From: Azovibrio restrictus
GTDB lineage: Bacteria > Bacteroidota > Bacteroidia > Chitinophagales > Chitinophagaceae
DNA length: 64,000 bases
Direction of reading: 5' to 3'
NCBI GenBank assembly: GCA_029255605.1
Contig: JANLJF010000019.1
Coordinates: 3,431 to 67,430 of the forward strand
Made by a program: the position numbers and the translations under genes. Numbering within the stretch: the first letter of the stretch is position 1; each line of letters starts with the position of its first letter. Positions 44,533 through 53,992 of this stretch are shown here, piece by piece. The notes beneath the pieces are model-generated. The model saw nothing but the letters and a program-made list of their open reading frames with translations. It was not told where the DNA came from and did no database searches.

Positions 44533-46538
44533 GCAACAGCAGGTTCTATCCAGGCTTCATTATCTTTCAGTAATTGTATCAGTTCGCTAACGGCTATTTC
44601 ACTCGGCACATTTTTCTTTACTACTTCTTTGCCCTTGTATAGGGTTATTTTACCCGGGCCACTACCTACATAGCCAAAGTCAGCATCAGCCATTTCGCCC
44701 GGGCCGTTTACAATGCAACCCATAATGGCAATCTTCACACCCTTCAGGTGATTGGTAGCATTGCGAATTTTCGCCGTAGTTTCCTGCAGGTCAAAGAGGG
44801 TGCGGCCGCAACTGGGGCAGCTGATGTATTCCGTTTTGCTGATGCGTGTACGTGTAGCCTGCAGTATAGAAAAGCCGGTATTATTCAGGAATTGATGATT
44901 GTTCTTTACTTCCAGGTAGGTGCGCCCTGTCATTTGTATGTTCTGCACCTGCTGCATGTTATTCCACAGCCATACACCGTCGCCCATGCCATCCAGCAGC
45001 AAGCCGCCAGCATCGGTTGCAAAGTCTATCAGTTGTTCATCTACTGTTTTGTCTTTATTCTCTATGCACAGTATCAGGGGGCATTTCACTTGTTGCTCCA
45101 TCAGTGCTATCACAAAGCGCCGGATGGATGGCATGCGGTGCGCATTGCTGCTTTCCAGGCACAGCACCACCTTTTCATTCCCTTTCAGTCTATCTATCAG
45201 CAGTGCCAGCATCTCCCATTCTGCGTTGGTATTTACCGTTACAAAATGCAGGTGTTCCGGTGCTGCAGCTAGTTGTAAATATTCGCCGGCATGGTATAGC
45301 GGATGGTATTTTTCTTTATCACTGGCCTGATGCCATGTAGCATGGTTGCATATTACTTGCAATGTGCCGGGTAATGCAAAGTCGAGTATCTTATTGCCTG
45401 TGTAGATGTAGTCTGCTGCGGCATCGCCAATATTCCACTTGTCAGTAGCTTCATCGTATTTATAGCCTATAGCCTGCAGGTCGGTATGATGAATGGTGGC
45501 AGCATCTATATAGTCGGCCACTACTACGGGCACATGGCCGCTACCTATATTGTTTACGGTAACAGATGTACGCCTTGTATACGCAAATGGATTGTAAGGC
45601 AATTGTATCTTTTCTGCATCACTCAATGGTTGCACAGGTTCGTGCAGTTGCCTGTTAGTATACCTGCCCACAATGTCTTTACATACCGGTATTTCAAACT
45701 CAGGGTCTTCCGTTAGCGATACACGTATCGTATCGCCAATGCCATCTTCCAACAGTGTGCCGATGCCTATGGCGCTTTTTATACGGCCATCTTCACCATC
45801 GCCCGCTTCTGTCACGCCCAGGTGCAGCGGGTAGCATTCGCCAAATTCATTGTCCATCTGTTGTATCAGCAAACGGTAGGCCTGCACCATCACCTGCGGG
45901 TTGCTCGATTTCATGCTCAATACTATCTGGTGATAGTTTTCATCACGCGCTATGCGCAGAAACTCCATGGCACTTTCTACCATGCCTATTGGCGTATCGC
46001 CATAGCGGCTCATAATACGGTCGCTGAGCGAACCGTGGTTGGTACCTATGCGCATAGCAGTGCCATACTCTTTGCAAATCTTTACCAGCGGTGTAAAACG
46101 GTCACGTATGCGGTCTATTTCTGCACTGTATTCTGCATCTGTATATTCTATGATGTCAAACTTTTTCTTGTCAATATAGTTGCCGGGGTTTACACGTACT
46201 TTTTCTATAATCCGCGCAGCTATTTCGGCGGCATTGGGTGTAAAGTGTATATCGGCTACCAGTGGCGTATGATAACCCTGTGCTTCCAGTTGCTCTTTTA
46301 TCACCCGCAGGTTCTCGGCCTCTTTCTTGCTGGGGGCGGTGATGCGCACCAGTTCTGCACCTGCTTCTATACAACGTATGGTTTGTGCCACTGTTGCGGC
46401 GGTATCCATCGTGTCGGTAGTGGTCATGGTTTGTATCCGTATCGGGTTGCCATTGCCCAATAGCAGGTCACCAACTTTTACTTCACGGGTTTTTAGTCTT
46501 TTGTAAGATGTTAAAGACGCACTGTAATACTGCAACAT
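44529..46538 (-). CDS. ispG: 4-hydroxy-3-methylbut-2-enyl diphosphate synthase IspG (long form)
   Basis: A 669-aa IspG, the long bacteroidetal/plant-type form. TIM barrel (~25-275, IRIQTMTTTDTMDTAATVAQ, VADIHFTPN), a ~250-aa inserted A* domain (~300-560), and the C-terminal iron-sulphur domain with C-P-S-C-G and MGCIVNGPGEM carrying three Cys ligands. It makes HMBPP in the MEP isoprenoid pathway. ATG 46538 is chosen: a -7 box at 46561-46568 lies downstream of the earlier ATG at 46652. Confidence 0.97.
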   Translation of the reverse strand: MLQYYSASLTSYKRLKTREVKVGDLLLGNGNPIRIQTMTTTDTMDTAATVAQTIRCIEAGAELVRITAPSKKEAENLRVIKEQLEAQGYHTPLVADIHFTPNAAEIAARIIEKVRVNPGNYIDKKKFDIIEYTDAEYSAEIDRIRDRFTPLVKICKEYGTAMRIGTNHGSLSDRIMSRYGDTPIGMVESAMEFLRIARDENYHQIVLSMKSSNPQVMVQAYRLLIQQMDNEFGECYPLHLGVTEAGDGEDGRIKSAIGIGTLLEDGIGDTIRVSLTEDPEFEIPVCKDIVGRYTNRQLHEPVQPLSDAEKIQLPYNPFAYTRRTSVTVNNIGSGHVPVVVADYIDAATIHHTDLQAIGYKYDEATDKWNIGDAAADYIYTGNKILDFALPGTLQVICNHATWHQASDKEKYHPLYHAGEYLQLAAAPEHLHFVTVNTNAEWEMLALLIDRLKGNEKVVLCLESSNAHRMPSIRRFVIALMEQQVKCPLILCIENKDKTVDEQLIDFATDAGGLLLDGMGDGVWLWNNMQQVQNIQMTGRTYLEVKNNHQFLNNTGFSILQATRTRISKTEYISCPSCGRTLFDLQETTAKIRNATNHLKGVKIAIMGCIVNGPGEMADADFGYVGSGPGKITLYKGKEVVKKNVPSEIAVSELIQLLKDNEAWIEPAVA

Positions 46539-46560
46539 ATAGCCTTCTGAAAATGCACTG

Positions 46561-46568
46561 CAAAGGTA
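46561..46568 (-). promoter_or_regulatory. -7 box of ispG
   Basis: TACCTTTG on the minus strand, with TTTC about 18 bases upstream at the -33 position. It fixes the ispG start downstream. Confidence 0.65.
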
Positions 46569-46725
46569 ACAGGAATGGGTGATGATGAAATGTGAAAATA
46601 TCGGTTTTATAAATGTTTGTATTGTTTTATGTATCTGTCTATCCGTCAACAAATTGTTACCGTCTATGCCAAAACTTATGTTTTTTTGAGAAACAGTAGT
46701 ATTTTAGCACAACCATTTACAGGTG

Positions 46726-47487
46726 ATGCAATACGAAATCAAACAACTAGGCAAATTCAGGTTTGTAGAAGAAGGTGAAGGCGAGCCGTTGGTGCTCCTG
46801 CACGGCCTTTTTGGTGCGTTAAGCAACTTTAAAGACCTCGTTGACCATTTCAAGTTGACGCATAAGGTTTTTATCCCGATGCTTCCCCTGTTCGACCTCT
46901 CACTGCTGGATACAACCGTTTCCGGGCTGGCTAAATATGTCCAGAAATTTATTGACGCAAAAGAGCTTAAAAATGTACACCTGTTGGGCAATTCCCTTGG
47001 TGGGCACGTAGGGCTTGTTTATACGCTGAAGCATCAGGATACTGTTAAAACCATAACCCTCACTGGCAGTTCCGGCCTGTTTGAGAATGGTATGGGCGAA
47101 ACCTATCCTAAACGCGGCGATTACGAATACATCCGTAAAAAAACGGAGCTTACTTTCTATGATCCTGCTGTAGCTACTAAAGAGCTGGTAGATGAGGTAT
47201 ATTCCATTACCAATAACAGGCTTAAAGTTCTGAAAATCATTTCGCTGGCAAAATCAGCCATACGCCACAACCTGGGCGATGAGTTGCAGGAAATAAAGGT
47301 GCCTACCTGCCTGATATGGGGTAAGAATGATACCATTACACCCCCTATGGTGGCTGAGGAATTCAAAAAACTGATACCTAATTCAGAATTGCACTGGATA
47401 GATAAGTGTGGCCACGCACCTATGATGGAAGTACCGGGCGAGTTTAATAAAATACTTAGCGGGTTCCTGGAGAAGCATAAAGGATAA
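46726..47487 (+). CDS. Alpha/beta hydrolase
   Basis: A 253-aa single-domain alpha/beta hydrolase. Nucleophile S90 in LLGNSLGG, oxyanion LLHGLFGALSN, Asp in WGKNDTITPP and His in KCGHAPM complete the triad. No signal peptide. It resembles esterases/lipases and C-C hydrolases of the MhpC/BioH type; substrate unknown. Start ATG 46726 follows GTG 46723. Single gene. Confidence 0.88.
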   Translation: MQYEIKQLGKFRFVEEGEGEPLVLLHGLFGALSNFKDLVDHFKLTHKVFIPMLPLFDLSLLDTTVSGLAKYVQKFIDAKELKNVHLLGNSLGGHVGLVYTLKHQDTVKTITLTGSSGLFENGMGETYPKRGDYEYIRKKTELTFYDPAVATKELVDEVYSITNNRLKVLKIISLAKSAIRHNLGDELQEIKVPTCLIWGKNDTITPPMVAEEFKKLIPNSELHWIDKCGHAPMMEVPGEFNKILSGFLEKHKG

Positions 47488-47559
47488 AAATTTCATAAAT
47501 TGTCATGTGCATGTTGAAAAATGCAAATAGTACCGAACTGGTGCGCAATTTGCATTGTT

Positions 47560-47567
47560 TATATTTG
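47560..47567 (+). promoter_or_regulatory. -7 box of the CBS-ACT gene
   Basis: TATATTTG, 23 bases before the ATG. No good -33 partner is visible. Confidence 0.5.
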
Positions 47568-47590
47568 GATAACGGCAAACGGATAAGACA

Positions 47591-48250
47591 ATGATATCAG
47601 AGCAATTAATATCCCCTATCGTACCTACGCTCATCCCGTCAGATACCGGCGATAAAGCCCTTTCGTTGATGGATGAGAGCAACCTGGAACAATTGCCAGT
47701 AGTGGCAGATGAGAAATATATGGGCCTTGTGCAGGAAAACGACCTGCTGGATATGGCCGACCCGGATGCAAAACTGGATGCTGCCGAGTTCAGTTATCGC
47801 CCGGCAGTACTGGCCAGCGGCCACCCTTACGATGCCCTGCGCCTGGCACACCAGCAAAATCTTTCCATAGTTCCGGTAGTAGATAATGATAACCACTATG
47901 TAGGTGCCATTACCCGCAACGACCTGCTGAAATACATCACAGAAAAAAGCGGGCTGGATAACCCCGGCGGTATCATAGTGCTGGAAATAGACCCGCGCAA
48001 TTATAGCCTTACAGAAATAGCCCGTATTTGCGAAAGTGAAGAAGTGTTGCTCATTAGCACCCAGATATTCAGCAACCGGGCTACCGGCAAGCTGGAAATA
48101 ACGCTGAAGACCAACCGTACCAACCTGGGCGGCATTGTAGCAGCGCTGGAGCGGTATAGCTACAAGGTGCTGGAGGTATTTGGTGACAGTTCGCAGGATG
48201 AAGGCATGATAGACCGCTACAACCTGCTGATGAACTACCTGAATATGTAG
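47591..48250 (+). CDS. CBS-CBS-ACT domain protein
   Basis: A 219-aa regulatory protein. Two CBS motifs (~1-60, ISEQLISPIVPTLIPSDTGDKALSLM, and ~75-125, SIVPVVDNDNHYVGAITRNDLLKYI) are followed by an ACT-like domain (~135-215, IIVLEIDPRNYSLTEIARICESEE). The order matches AcuB-like regulators. CBS pairs bind adenine nucleotides and ACT domains bind amino acids, so it may sense both. A -7 box follows immediately for the next gene. Confidence 0.85.
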   Translation: MISEQLISPIVPTLIPSDTGDKALSLMDESNLEQLPVVADEKYMGLVQENDLLDMADPDAKLDAAEFSYRPAVLASGHPYDALRLAHQQNLSIVPVVDNDNHYVGAITRNDLLKYITEKSGLDNPGGIIVLEIDPRNYSLTEIARICESEEVLLISTQIFSNRATGKLEITLKTNRTNLGGIVAALERYSYKVLEVFGDSSQDEGMIDRYNLLMNYLNM

Positions 48251-48258
48251 TATCTTTG
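48251..48258 (+). promoter_or_regulatory. -7 box of the DUF3109 gene
   Basis: TATCTTTG begins at the base after the CBS-ACT stop, 20 bases before the ATG. Confidence 0.5.
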
Positions 48259-48278
48259 CGCTCTTATATTATTTCCCG

Positions 48279-48866
48279 ATGATAGCGATAGATAATGTGC
48301 TTTTGAGCGATGAGGTGGTAGAAGCAAAGTTTGTTTGCGACCTTAATAGCTGCAAAGGCGGATGCTGTGTAGATGGCGATTGTGGCGCACCGCTTACTGA
48401 AGAGGAAACACATATTATAGCAGAAGCCTACCCAAAAATAAAAAAATACCTGCTTCCTGAATACATTGTCGAAGTAGAAAAGCAGGGTACCCATACCATA
48501 GATGATGAGTTCGGGTACGTAACCCCTACTGTTAATGGCGGTATTTGTGTATATGCCTATACAGATGAAACGGGCATTGTAAAATGTGCATTTGAAAAAG
48601 CCTTCAGGGCCGGGGAGATTGGGTTTCATAAACCTATTTCCTGCCATCTGTATCCTATACGCATCAAGGATATGAATGGCTACGAAGCTGTAAACTATGA
48701 GCCGCGCAAAAAGATGTGTCGCCCTGCCTGCAAATTGGGTAAACAATTGCAGGTGCCGGTTTATAAATTTTTGAAAGAACCCATTATCCGCAAATACGGC
48801 GAAGAATTTTACGAAGCGCTGGATGCCGTAGCTCAAAAATTTGAGCAGGACAGGAACGAACGTTAG
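48279..48866 (+). CDS. DUF3109 family cysteine-rich protein
   Basis: A 195-aa soluble protein. Cys-rich opening FVCDLNSCKGGCCVDGDCG plus CAFEKAF, ISCHLYPIRI and MCRPACKLG give about ten Cys, matching DUF3109/YkgJ-like proteins that likely bind iron-sulphur or zinc. Function unknown. It overlaps the convergent DUF1801-like gene by 4 bases. Confidence 0.85.
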   Translation: MIAIDNVLLSDEVVEAKFVCDLNSCKGGCCVDGDCGAPLTEEETHIIAEAYPKIKKYLLPEYIVEVEKQGTHTIDDEFGYVTPTVNGGICVYAYTDETGIVKCAFEKAFRAGEIGFHKPISCHLYPIRIKDMNGYEAVNYEPRKKMCRPACKLGKQLQVPVYKFLKEPIIRKYGEEFYEALDAVAQKFEQDRNER

Positions 48867-49225
48867 TGCGCCTTGCTAGCCTTCAGTATATTCTTCATTA
48901 CCTGCTTTAGTTCCAGCGCCAGTTCTTCTGTCATTTCACTGATCTTTACATGCCTGGCATGTTTACCATCACCTTCCAGTTTTAGCGACATAGTATCGGC
49001 CGCTTCTGTAAAGTGCAGGTACAGAATGCAGCATTTTTCTGCCGGCTGTATGCCAAACAGCACGTTGTTAATGTTGCCGATACTATACAGGGCTACCTTC
49101 ACTTTTTCACCACCATATACGTGCTCTTGTATATGTTTATCGGTTCTCAGCGCCAGCCCTTTCAATTGCATGGCTATTTGCTGAATAGATTGCGGCTTAT
49201 TTGCCAATAGCGTATCGAAAGACAT
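48863..49225 (-). CDS. DUF1801-like (YdhG/YjbR) small protein
   Basis: A 120-aa single-domain protein. VYGGEKVKVALYSIG, the C-C-I-L-Y-L core, and LEGDGKHARHVKISEM near the end resemble DUF1801. Fold similar to frataxin-like domains. Function unknown. It starts 12 bases after rpoN on the same strand, so the two are probably co-transcribed. Confidence 0.7.
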   Translation of the reverse strand: MSFDTLLANKPQSIQQIAMQLKGLALRTDKHIQEHVYGGEKVKVALYSIGNINNVLFGIQPAEKCCILYLHFTEAADTMSLKLEGDGKHARHVKISEMTEELALELKQVMKNILKASKAH

Positions 49226-49237
49226 AGGGGGTATGTT

Positions 49238-50725
49238 TTACAGTTCTTTTCGGAGTCGTGCCACCGGTACATTCAGTTGTTCCCGGTATTTGGCAACAGT
49301 GCGGCGTGCTATATTATATCCTTTCTCCTGCAGCATCTCCGTAAGCTTTTCGTCAGAATACGGTTTGCGCTTATTTTCCCCGCTAATGATATCGTTCAGT
49401 ATGGTCTTTACCTCTCTTGTAGATACTTCTTCACCATTTTCCGTTTGCAGGGCTTCAGAGAAGAAGTATTTTAATTTATAAGTACCGAATTCCGTTTGTA
49501 CAAACTTGCTGTTTGCTACGCGCGAAACGGTAGATACATCTAGCCCGGTTATCTGGGCTATATCTTTCAGTATCATAGGTTTCAACGTTGTTTCATCCCC
49601 GGTAAGGAAAAACTCTGTTTGAAAATCTATGATGGCCTGCATCGTTTGCAGCAGGGTGTGCTGGCGCTGTTTTATGGCATCTATAAACCATTTAGCTGCA
49701 TCCAGTTTCTGTTTTATAAATATCAGTGCCTCCTTCTGGCGCTTATCTTTCTTATCGCCACGGTCGTAAGCACGCATCATTTCTTTATAGCCTTCCGATA
49801 CCCGCAGTTCCGGCGCATTCTTCGCATTTAGTGAAAGCTCCAGTACCCCGTTATTGTTAAAAACAAAGAAATCGGGTATGATGTAGCTTTCCGCCTTGTT
49901 CACTATAGCAAAAGCCGAACCCGGTTTGGGGTTCAGCTTGATGATGATATTGATGACCTCTTTAAAGGCCTCATTATTCAGCCCCAGCTGGCGCTGTATT
50001 TTATCGTAATGCTTCTTTATGAATTCGTTGAAATGCCTGTCAATGATCTCTATGGCATTTTTCACTGCTGTGTTTTGTGGCAGGCGTTTTAGTTGTAGTA
50101 GCAGGCATTCCTGCAGTGTCCAGGCACACACACCCGGAGGGTCAAACTGTTGTATACGGCCTATCAGCTCGCCTACTTCTTCCACACTGGTATATATATT
50201 CTGGCCAAATGCCAGGTCGTCCACCAGTGCTGTTATTTCGCGGCGCAGGTAGCCATCTTCATCCATGCTGCCTATTATCTGTTCGGCTATGGCATGGCTG
50301 CGCTCATCCAGTTCCAGCATACCCAGTTGGTCCAGCACATATTCGTGAAAACTGGTTTCTACCCTTACAGGGGCTTCAGGGCGTTCACTTTCGCTGTCGC
50401 CGTAATATCCATCATTATAATCTCCGCCACCATCGTCATCTTCATGGCGCAGAAAATCATCCAGGTCCACTTTCTCGGCACTGTCGCTGCTCAGTTCCAC
50501 ATCTTCACTTTCATCGCTGTAGTCGTCGCTGTTCTCATTATCCAGGCCGTATTCATCCCCCGTGTTTCCTTCCTCGTTGCCAAATTCCAGTGCAGGGTTT
50601 TCTTCCAGTTCTTCTTTAATGCGCTCCTCCAGGTTGGCAGTAGGTACCTGCAGCAGTTTCATGAGCTGAATCTGCTGTGGCGATAATTTTTGTAATAACC
50701 TCTGCTGTTGCGACTGTCTGAGCAT
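49238..50725 (-). CDS. rpoN: RNA polymerase sigma-54 factor
   Basis: A 495-aa sigma-54. Region I is Gln/Leu-rich (LRQSQQQRLLQKLSPQQIQLMKLLQ), the acidic region II spans ~50-130, the core-binding domain ~130-300, and the C-terminal HTH and RpoN box ARRTVAKYRE (~478-487) closes it. ATG 50725 is chosen over 50785 because it precedes region I and lies downstream of a -7 box. It needs enhancer-binding ATPases, none of which lie in the window. Confidence 0.97.
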   Translation of the reverse strand: MLRQSQQQRLLQKLSPQQIQLMKLLQVPTANLEERIKEELEENPALEFGNEEGNTGDEYGLDNENSDDYSDESEDVELSSDSAEKVDLDDFLRHEDDDGGGDYNDGYYGDSESERPEAPVRVETSFHEYVLDQLGMLELDERSHAIAEQIIGSMDEDGYLRREITALVDDLAFGQNIYTSVEEVGELIGRIQQFDPPGVCAWTLQECLLLQLKRLPQNTAVKNAIEIIDRHFNEFIKKHYDKIQRQLGLNNEAFKEVINIIIKLNPKPGSAFAIVNKAESYIIPDFFVFNNNGVLELSLNAKNAPELRVSEGYKEMMRAYDRGDKKDKRQKEALIFIKQKLDAAKWFIDAIKQRQHTLLQTMQAIIDFQTEFFLTGDETTLKPMILKDIAQITGLDVSTVSRVANSKFVQTEFGTYKLKYFFSEALQTENGEEVSTREVKTILNDIISGENKRKPYSDEKLTEMLQEKGYNIARRTVAKYREQLNVPVARLRKEL

Positions 50726-50742
50726 AAATGCCTTGTTGCTTA

Positions 50743-50750
50743 CAAAAATA
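50743..50750 (-). promoter_or_regulatory. -7 box of rpoN
   Basis: TATTTTTG on the minus strand, 17 bases before the ATG at 50725. Confidence 0.45.
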
Positions 50751-50885
50751 AAATTTACAGCGACAATACCACAGCCAACTGTCATTATTTAATCATGTTT
50801 CACAGTATTCTTAACAAGGATTTACATGTTAATGGCTTTCTTTTATCGGAATGAGTTTTGTATTTTTCTTCGCAAATGATCTATA

Positions 50886-52106
50886 GTGAACGTGCAGAGT
50901 AAGAAGCCATATATTTCACCGTCATTTTCTTATGTGCCCCTTGAAGAGACGCTGGAGATAATGCCCAAAAAGAAGGACCTTTTCATAGGCATACCTAAGG
51001 AAACCTCTTTCCAGGAAAGCCGTGTACCACTGACACCTGAAGCCGTTTCGGTGCTAGTAAACAATGGCCACGATGTAGCGGTGGAACATACTGCGGGCGA
51101 AGGATCGTTTTATTTCGATAGCGATTACAGTGAGGCAGGGGCCCGTATTGTATATGAAAAAGCTGAGGTATATAAGGCTACGACGATCATAAAATCGGCA
51201 CCTATATCTGAAGAGGAAATGGCATGGATGCAGCCCAACCAGGTAGTGATATCACCCATACACTTGCCGTTCCTGAAAAGTGATATGCTGGAACAGCTCA
51301 TCAATAAGAAGATCATCGCTATTGCCTTCGATTCTATTAAAGATGATTCCGGCACATACCCTATCGTGCGTTCTATGAGCGAGATAGCAGGTAGTTCCGC
51401 CATACTCACCGCTGCCAAATACCTGAATAATGTGCACAACGGTAAAGGCATCCTGCTAGGAGGTATTTCCGGTGTGCCGCCTGCCAAGGTATTGATACTG
51501 GGTGCAGGTGTGGTGGGCGAATTTGCAGCACGCACCGCATTGGGGCTTGGTGCTTCAGTAATGATATTTGATAACTCCATATACCGTTTGATGCGCCTGC
51601 AAAACAATATCAGCCGCCGCTGTCCTACATCGGTAATAGAGCCGGTAACGCTGGCAGAAGAATTGGCAAATGCAGATGTGGTGGTAGGTGCATTGAAACC
51701 GGTAAATGGTATCACCCCTGTAGTGGTTACAGATGAGATGGTGAGCAATATGAAAGCAGGCTCGGTTATTATAGATGTGAGCATAGACCGTGGTGGGTGT
51801 TTTGAAACATCGCGTGTCACTTCTCACGAAAATCCTGTTTACAGGAAATATGATGTGATACACTACTGCGTGCCAAATATAGCGTCGGGTGTATCGCGCA
51901 CAGCATCGCGCGCTATCAGCAATGTACTGATGCCTATTATGATGCAGTGCGCTGATATGGGTGGTTTTGAAGGGTTGATACAGGCCAAGGCCGGCATACG
52001 CAATGGGGTATACCTGTATAAGGGATGTGTGACCAATGCGCCGATAGCCAAGCGTTTTAACTTTAAATATACAGACCTCGACCTATTGCTGGCGACACAA
52101 AGCTGA
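50886..52106 (+). CDS. ald: Alanine dehydrogenase
   Basis: A 406-aa Ald/PNT-type enzyme that interconverts alanine and pyruvate with NADH. KDLFIGIPKETSFQESRVPLTPEAV opens the catalytic domain, and ILGAGVVGEFAARTALGLGASV (~205-226) is the nucleotide-binding Rossmann motif. The GTG start adds a 25-residue extension ahead of the MPKKKDLF segment; ATG 50961 is an alternative. Extensions of this kind occur in Bacteroidota homologues. It is monocistronic. Confidence 0.9.
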   Translation: MNVQSKKPYISPSFSYVPLEETLEIMPKKKDLFIGIPKETSFQESRVPLTPEAVSVLVNNGHDVAVEHTAGEGSFYFDSDYSEAGARIVYEKAEVYKATTIIKSAPISEEEMAWMQPNQVVISPIHLPFLKSDMLEQLINKKIIAIAFDSIKDDSGTYPIVRSMSEIAGSSAILTAAKYLNNVHNGKGILLGGISGVPPAKVLILGAGVVGEFAARTALGLGASVMIFDNSIYRLMRLQNNISRRCPTSVIEPVTLAEELANADVVVGALKPVNGITPVVVTDEMVSNMKAGSVIIDVSIDRGGCFETSRVTSHENPVYRKYDVIHYCVPNIASGVSRTASRAISNVLMPIMMQCADMGGFEGLIQAKAGIRNGVYLYKGCVTNAPIAKRFNFKYTDLDLLLATQS

Positions 52107-52131
52107 TACCCCAAAATAAGAGATTTGATAT

Positions 52132-52494
52132 ATGCCCAACCATAGAATGAATAAAACCATTGCCGGCTATCATTTGTTGATGATACTTTCTGCTGTGGAC
52201 TATAGAATAGGTGCGGAGGAAGATGCTGTGATACGTGAATACCTGGTAGAAGAGTTCCCATTCCGCGTAAGCCTGGACAGGGAAATGGGAATAATAAGCA
52301 ACCTGCGGCCAGATGAGTGGGAAAAACACTTCATGAAGGCGATGGATGATTTTTATGATGATGCTACGGAGGAAGAGCGTAAGAGCTTGCTAAACTTTGC
52401 CTTACAGCTTACAAAGGCCGATAATGTCATCACTAAAGAAGAGAACCATTATCTCAACCTGCTATTCGAACACTGGAAGCCCGAAGAAGCTTAA
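52132..52494 (+). CDS. TerB-like helical protein
   Basis: A 120-aa all-helical protein of the TerB/DjlA-N type: IAGYHLLMILSAVDYRIGAEEDAVIREYL, acidic pairs (EEDAV, DDFYDDATEEERK) that may bind metal, and QLTKADNVITKEENHYLNLL near the end. ATG 52147 (MNKTIAG) may be the true start. No other ter genes are near. Role unknown. It ends 4 bases inside uppP. Confidence 0.72.
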   Translation: MPNHRMNKTIAGYHLLMILSAVDYRIGAEEDAVIREYLVEEFPFRVSLDREMGIISNLRPDEWEKHFMKAMDDFYDDATEEERKSLLNFALQLTKADNVITKEENHYLNLLFEHWKPEEA

Positions 52495-53309
52495 GATTTC
52501 AGGCCCAATACAAACAGCATGATAAGGCCCGCTATGATGCGGTAGATACCGAATGCCTTAAAACCATACTTCTGCAAAAAGCTGATAAAGCTCTTGATAG
52601 CTATCATTGCTACCACGAATGCTACCAGCGTACCTACGCCGAATATCATCAGGTTATCGCTGTTTTGTGTCAGTAGCTCATAGCCTTTTATTTCAGTACC
52701 ATCAGCGCCTTTCCAGTTTTTCAGTATTAAGGAATAACCCGTGGCTGCCGCCATGGTAGGTACGGCCAGGAAGAAAGAAAATTCTGCCGCCAGGCTGCGT
52801 GTCAGCTTCTGCTGCATGCCGCCGATGATAGAAGCAGCACTACGGCTCACGCCCGGTATCATAGATATACACTGCCACAAGCCTATTATCAGGCTTTGCT
52901 TGGGTGTCATTTGTGAATCATCAGTAATAGTAGGGTTCTTAAAAGCTTTATCTATAAACAGCAACACAATACCACCCAATACCAGTGTAATAGCCACCGT
53001 CAGCGGGCTTTCCAGCAGTTCTTCTATAGCATCGTTGAAAAGGAAACCCAATACCAGTGCAGGTACCACAGCTATTGCCAGTTTCATGTAAAACTGCCAT
53101 TTGCCGAAGTCGAAAAACTTTTTCCAATACAATACTACTACAGACAGGATGGCACCCAACTGTATGCATATCTCGAACAGCTTTGTGAAATTATCATCCT
53201 GTATACCCATAAAATAGCTGGCAAGTATCATGTGGCCGGTAGACGAGATAGGAAGAAACTCGGTGATGCCTTCTACAATACCCAGTATAATGGATTGGAA
53301 TAAAGTCAT
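52491..53309 (-). CDS. uppP: Undecaprenyl-diphosphate phosphatase UppP
   Basis: A 272-aa integral membrane enzyme that recycles the lipid carrier of peptidoglycan. EGITEFLPISSTGHM (~13-27) and PGVSRSAAS (~160-168) are the two active-site motifs. Eight spans. Last gene of folD-queE-uppP; 2 bases after queE. Confidence 0.97.
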   Translation of the reverse strand: MTLFQSIILGIVEGITEFLPISSTGHMILASYFMGIQDDNFTKLFEICIQLGAILSVVVLYWKKFFDFGKWQFYMKLAIAVVPALVLGFLFNDAIEELLESPLTVAITLVLGGIVLLFIDKAFKNPTITDDSQMTPKQSLIIGLWQCISMIPGVSRSAASIIGGMQQKLTRSLAAEFSFFLAVPTMAAATGYSLILKNWKGADGTEIKGYELLTQNSDNLMIFGVGTLVAFVVAMIAIKSFISFLQKYGFKAFGIYRIIAGLIMLFVLGLKS

Positions 53310-53311
53310 GA

Positions 53312-53992
53312 TTACGGTATGTTGATGTATTTATGTGTTTGCAAAGAAAGCTGCCATTGCGGGTTTTCTTTGATGTAGTCTATTATCAGCGGGGTCATTT
53401 CATCCCGCTTGCTCCATTCTGGCTGCAGGAAGAGTTTACAATGCAGGCCTACCTGTGCTGCATGTTGCTCGGCCCATTTTAAGTCCGACTTATTGTAAAC
53501 AATGATTTTCAGCTCATCTGCCATGGCCATGCTTTCCGGCAACGGTGCTTTAAATTTTTTAGGCGAAAGCGTTACCCAGTCCAGCTTGCCCGATAAGGGG
53601 CTGGAGCCCGATGTCTCTATATGTACCCTGAATTGCTGCGCATGCAGGGCATCGCAAATACTTTCCAGGTTGTGCATGGCCGGTTCGCCGCCTGTTATTA
53701 CAGCTATACGCCCGGGATTAGCAGCAGCAAATTGCACTATTTCCGCTACCGTCATCATGGGGTGCGCGTTAGCATCCCAGCTTTCCTTCACATCGCACCA
53801 CACGCAGCCCACATCGCACCCACCCAGGCGGATGAAATAAGCTGCATGCCCGGTATAAACACCTTCGCCCTGCAGGGTATAAAAGTGTTCCATTACAGGA
53901 TAAGCTGTAGTATGTACGTTTATTGTCTGCACTGTATCTGTTCTTACACGTGTTCTTTCGCTGCTTCCAATGTATTTTTCATCAGCCCGCAA
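53312..53992 (-). CDS. queE: 7-carboxy-7-deazaguanine synthase QueE
   Basis: A radical-SAM enzyme in queuosine synthesis. Cluster motif C-D-V-G-C-V-W-C within GGCDVGCVWCDVKES and the substrate site HFYTLQGEGVYTG are clear. The ATG at 53992 overlaps folD by 49 bases; GTG 53932 lies 12 bases after the folD stop and ATG 53893 opens PVMEHF, so the start is open. GTG 53932 fits typical spacing. It is the middle gene of folD-queE-uppP. Confidence 0.93.
   Translation of the reverse strand: MRADEKYIGSSERTRVRTDTVQTINVHTTAYPVMEHFYTLQGEGVYTGHAAYFIRLGGCDVGCVWCDVKESWDANAHPMMTVAEIVQFAAANPGRIAVITGGEPAMHNLESICDALHAQQFRVHIETSGSSPLSGKLDWVTLSPKKFKAPLPESMAMADELKIIVYNKSDLKWAEQHAAQVGLHCKLFLQPEWSKRDEMTPLIIDYIKENPQWQLSLQTHKYINIP

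Noticed and set aside
46539..46652. 38-residue N-terminal extension of ispG
   Set aside because: The -7 box at 46561-46568 lies inside it, and IspG homology starts after 46538.
50726..50785. 20-residue extension of rpoN
   Set aside because: Region I begins at 50725 and a -7 box lies in the extension.
52132..52494. Tellurite-resistance (ter) stress system
   Set aside because: Only a lone TerB-like domain; no terC, terD or other partners in the window.
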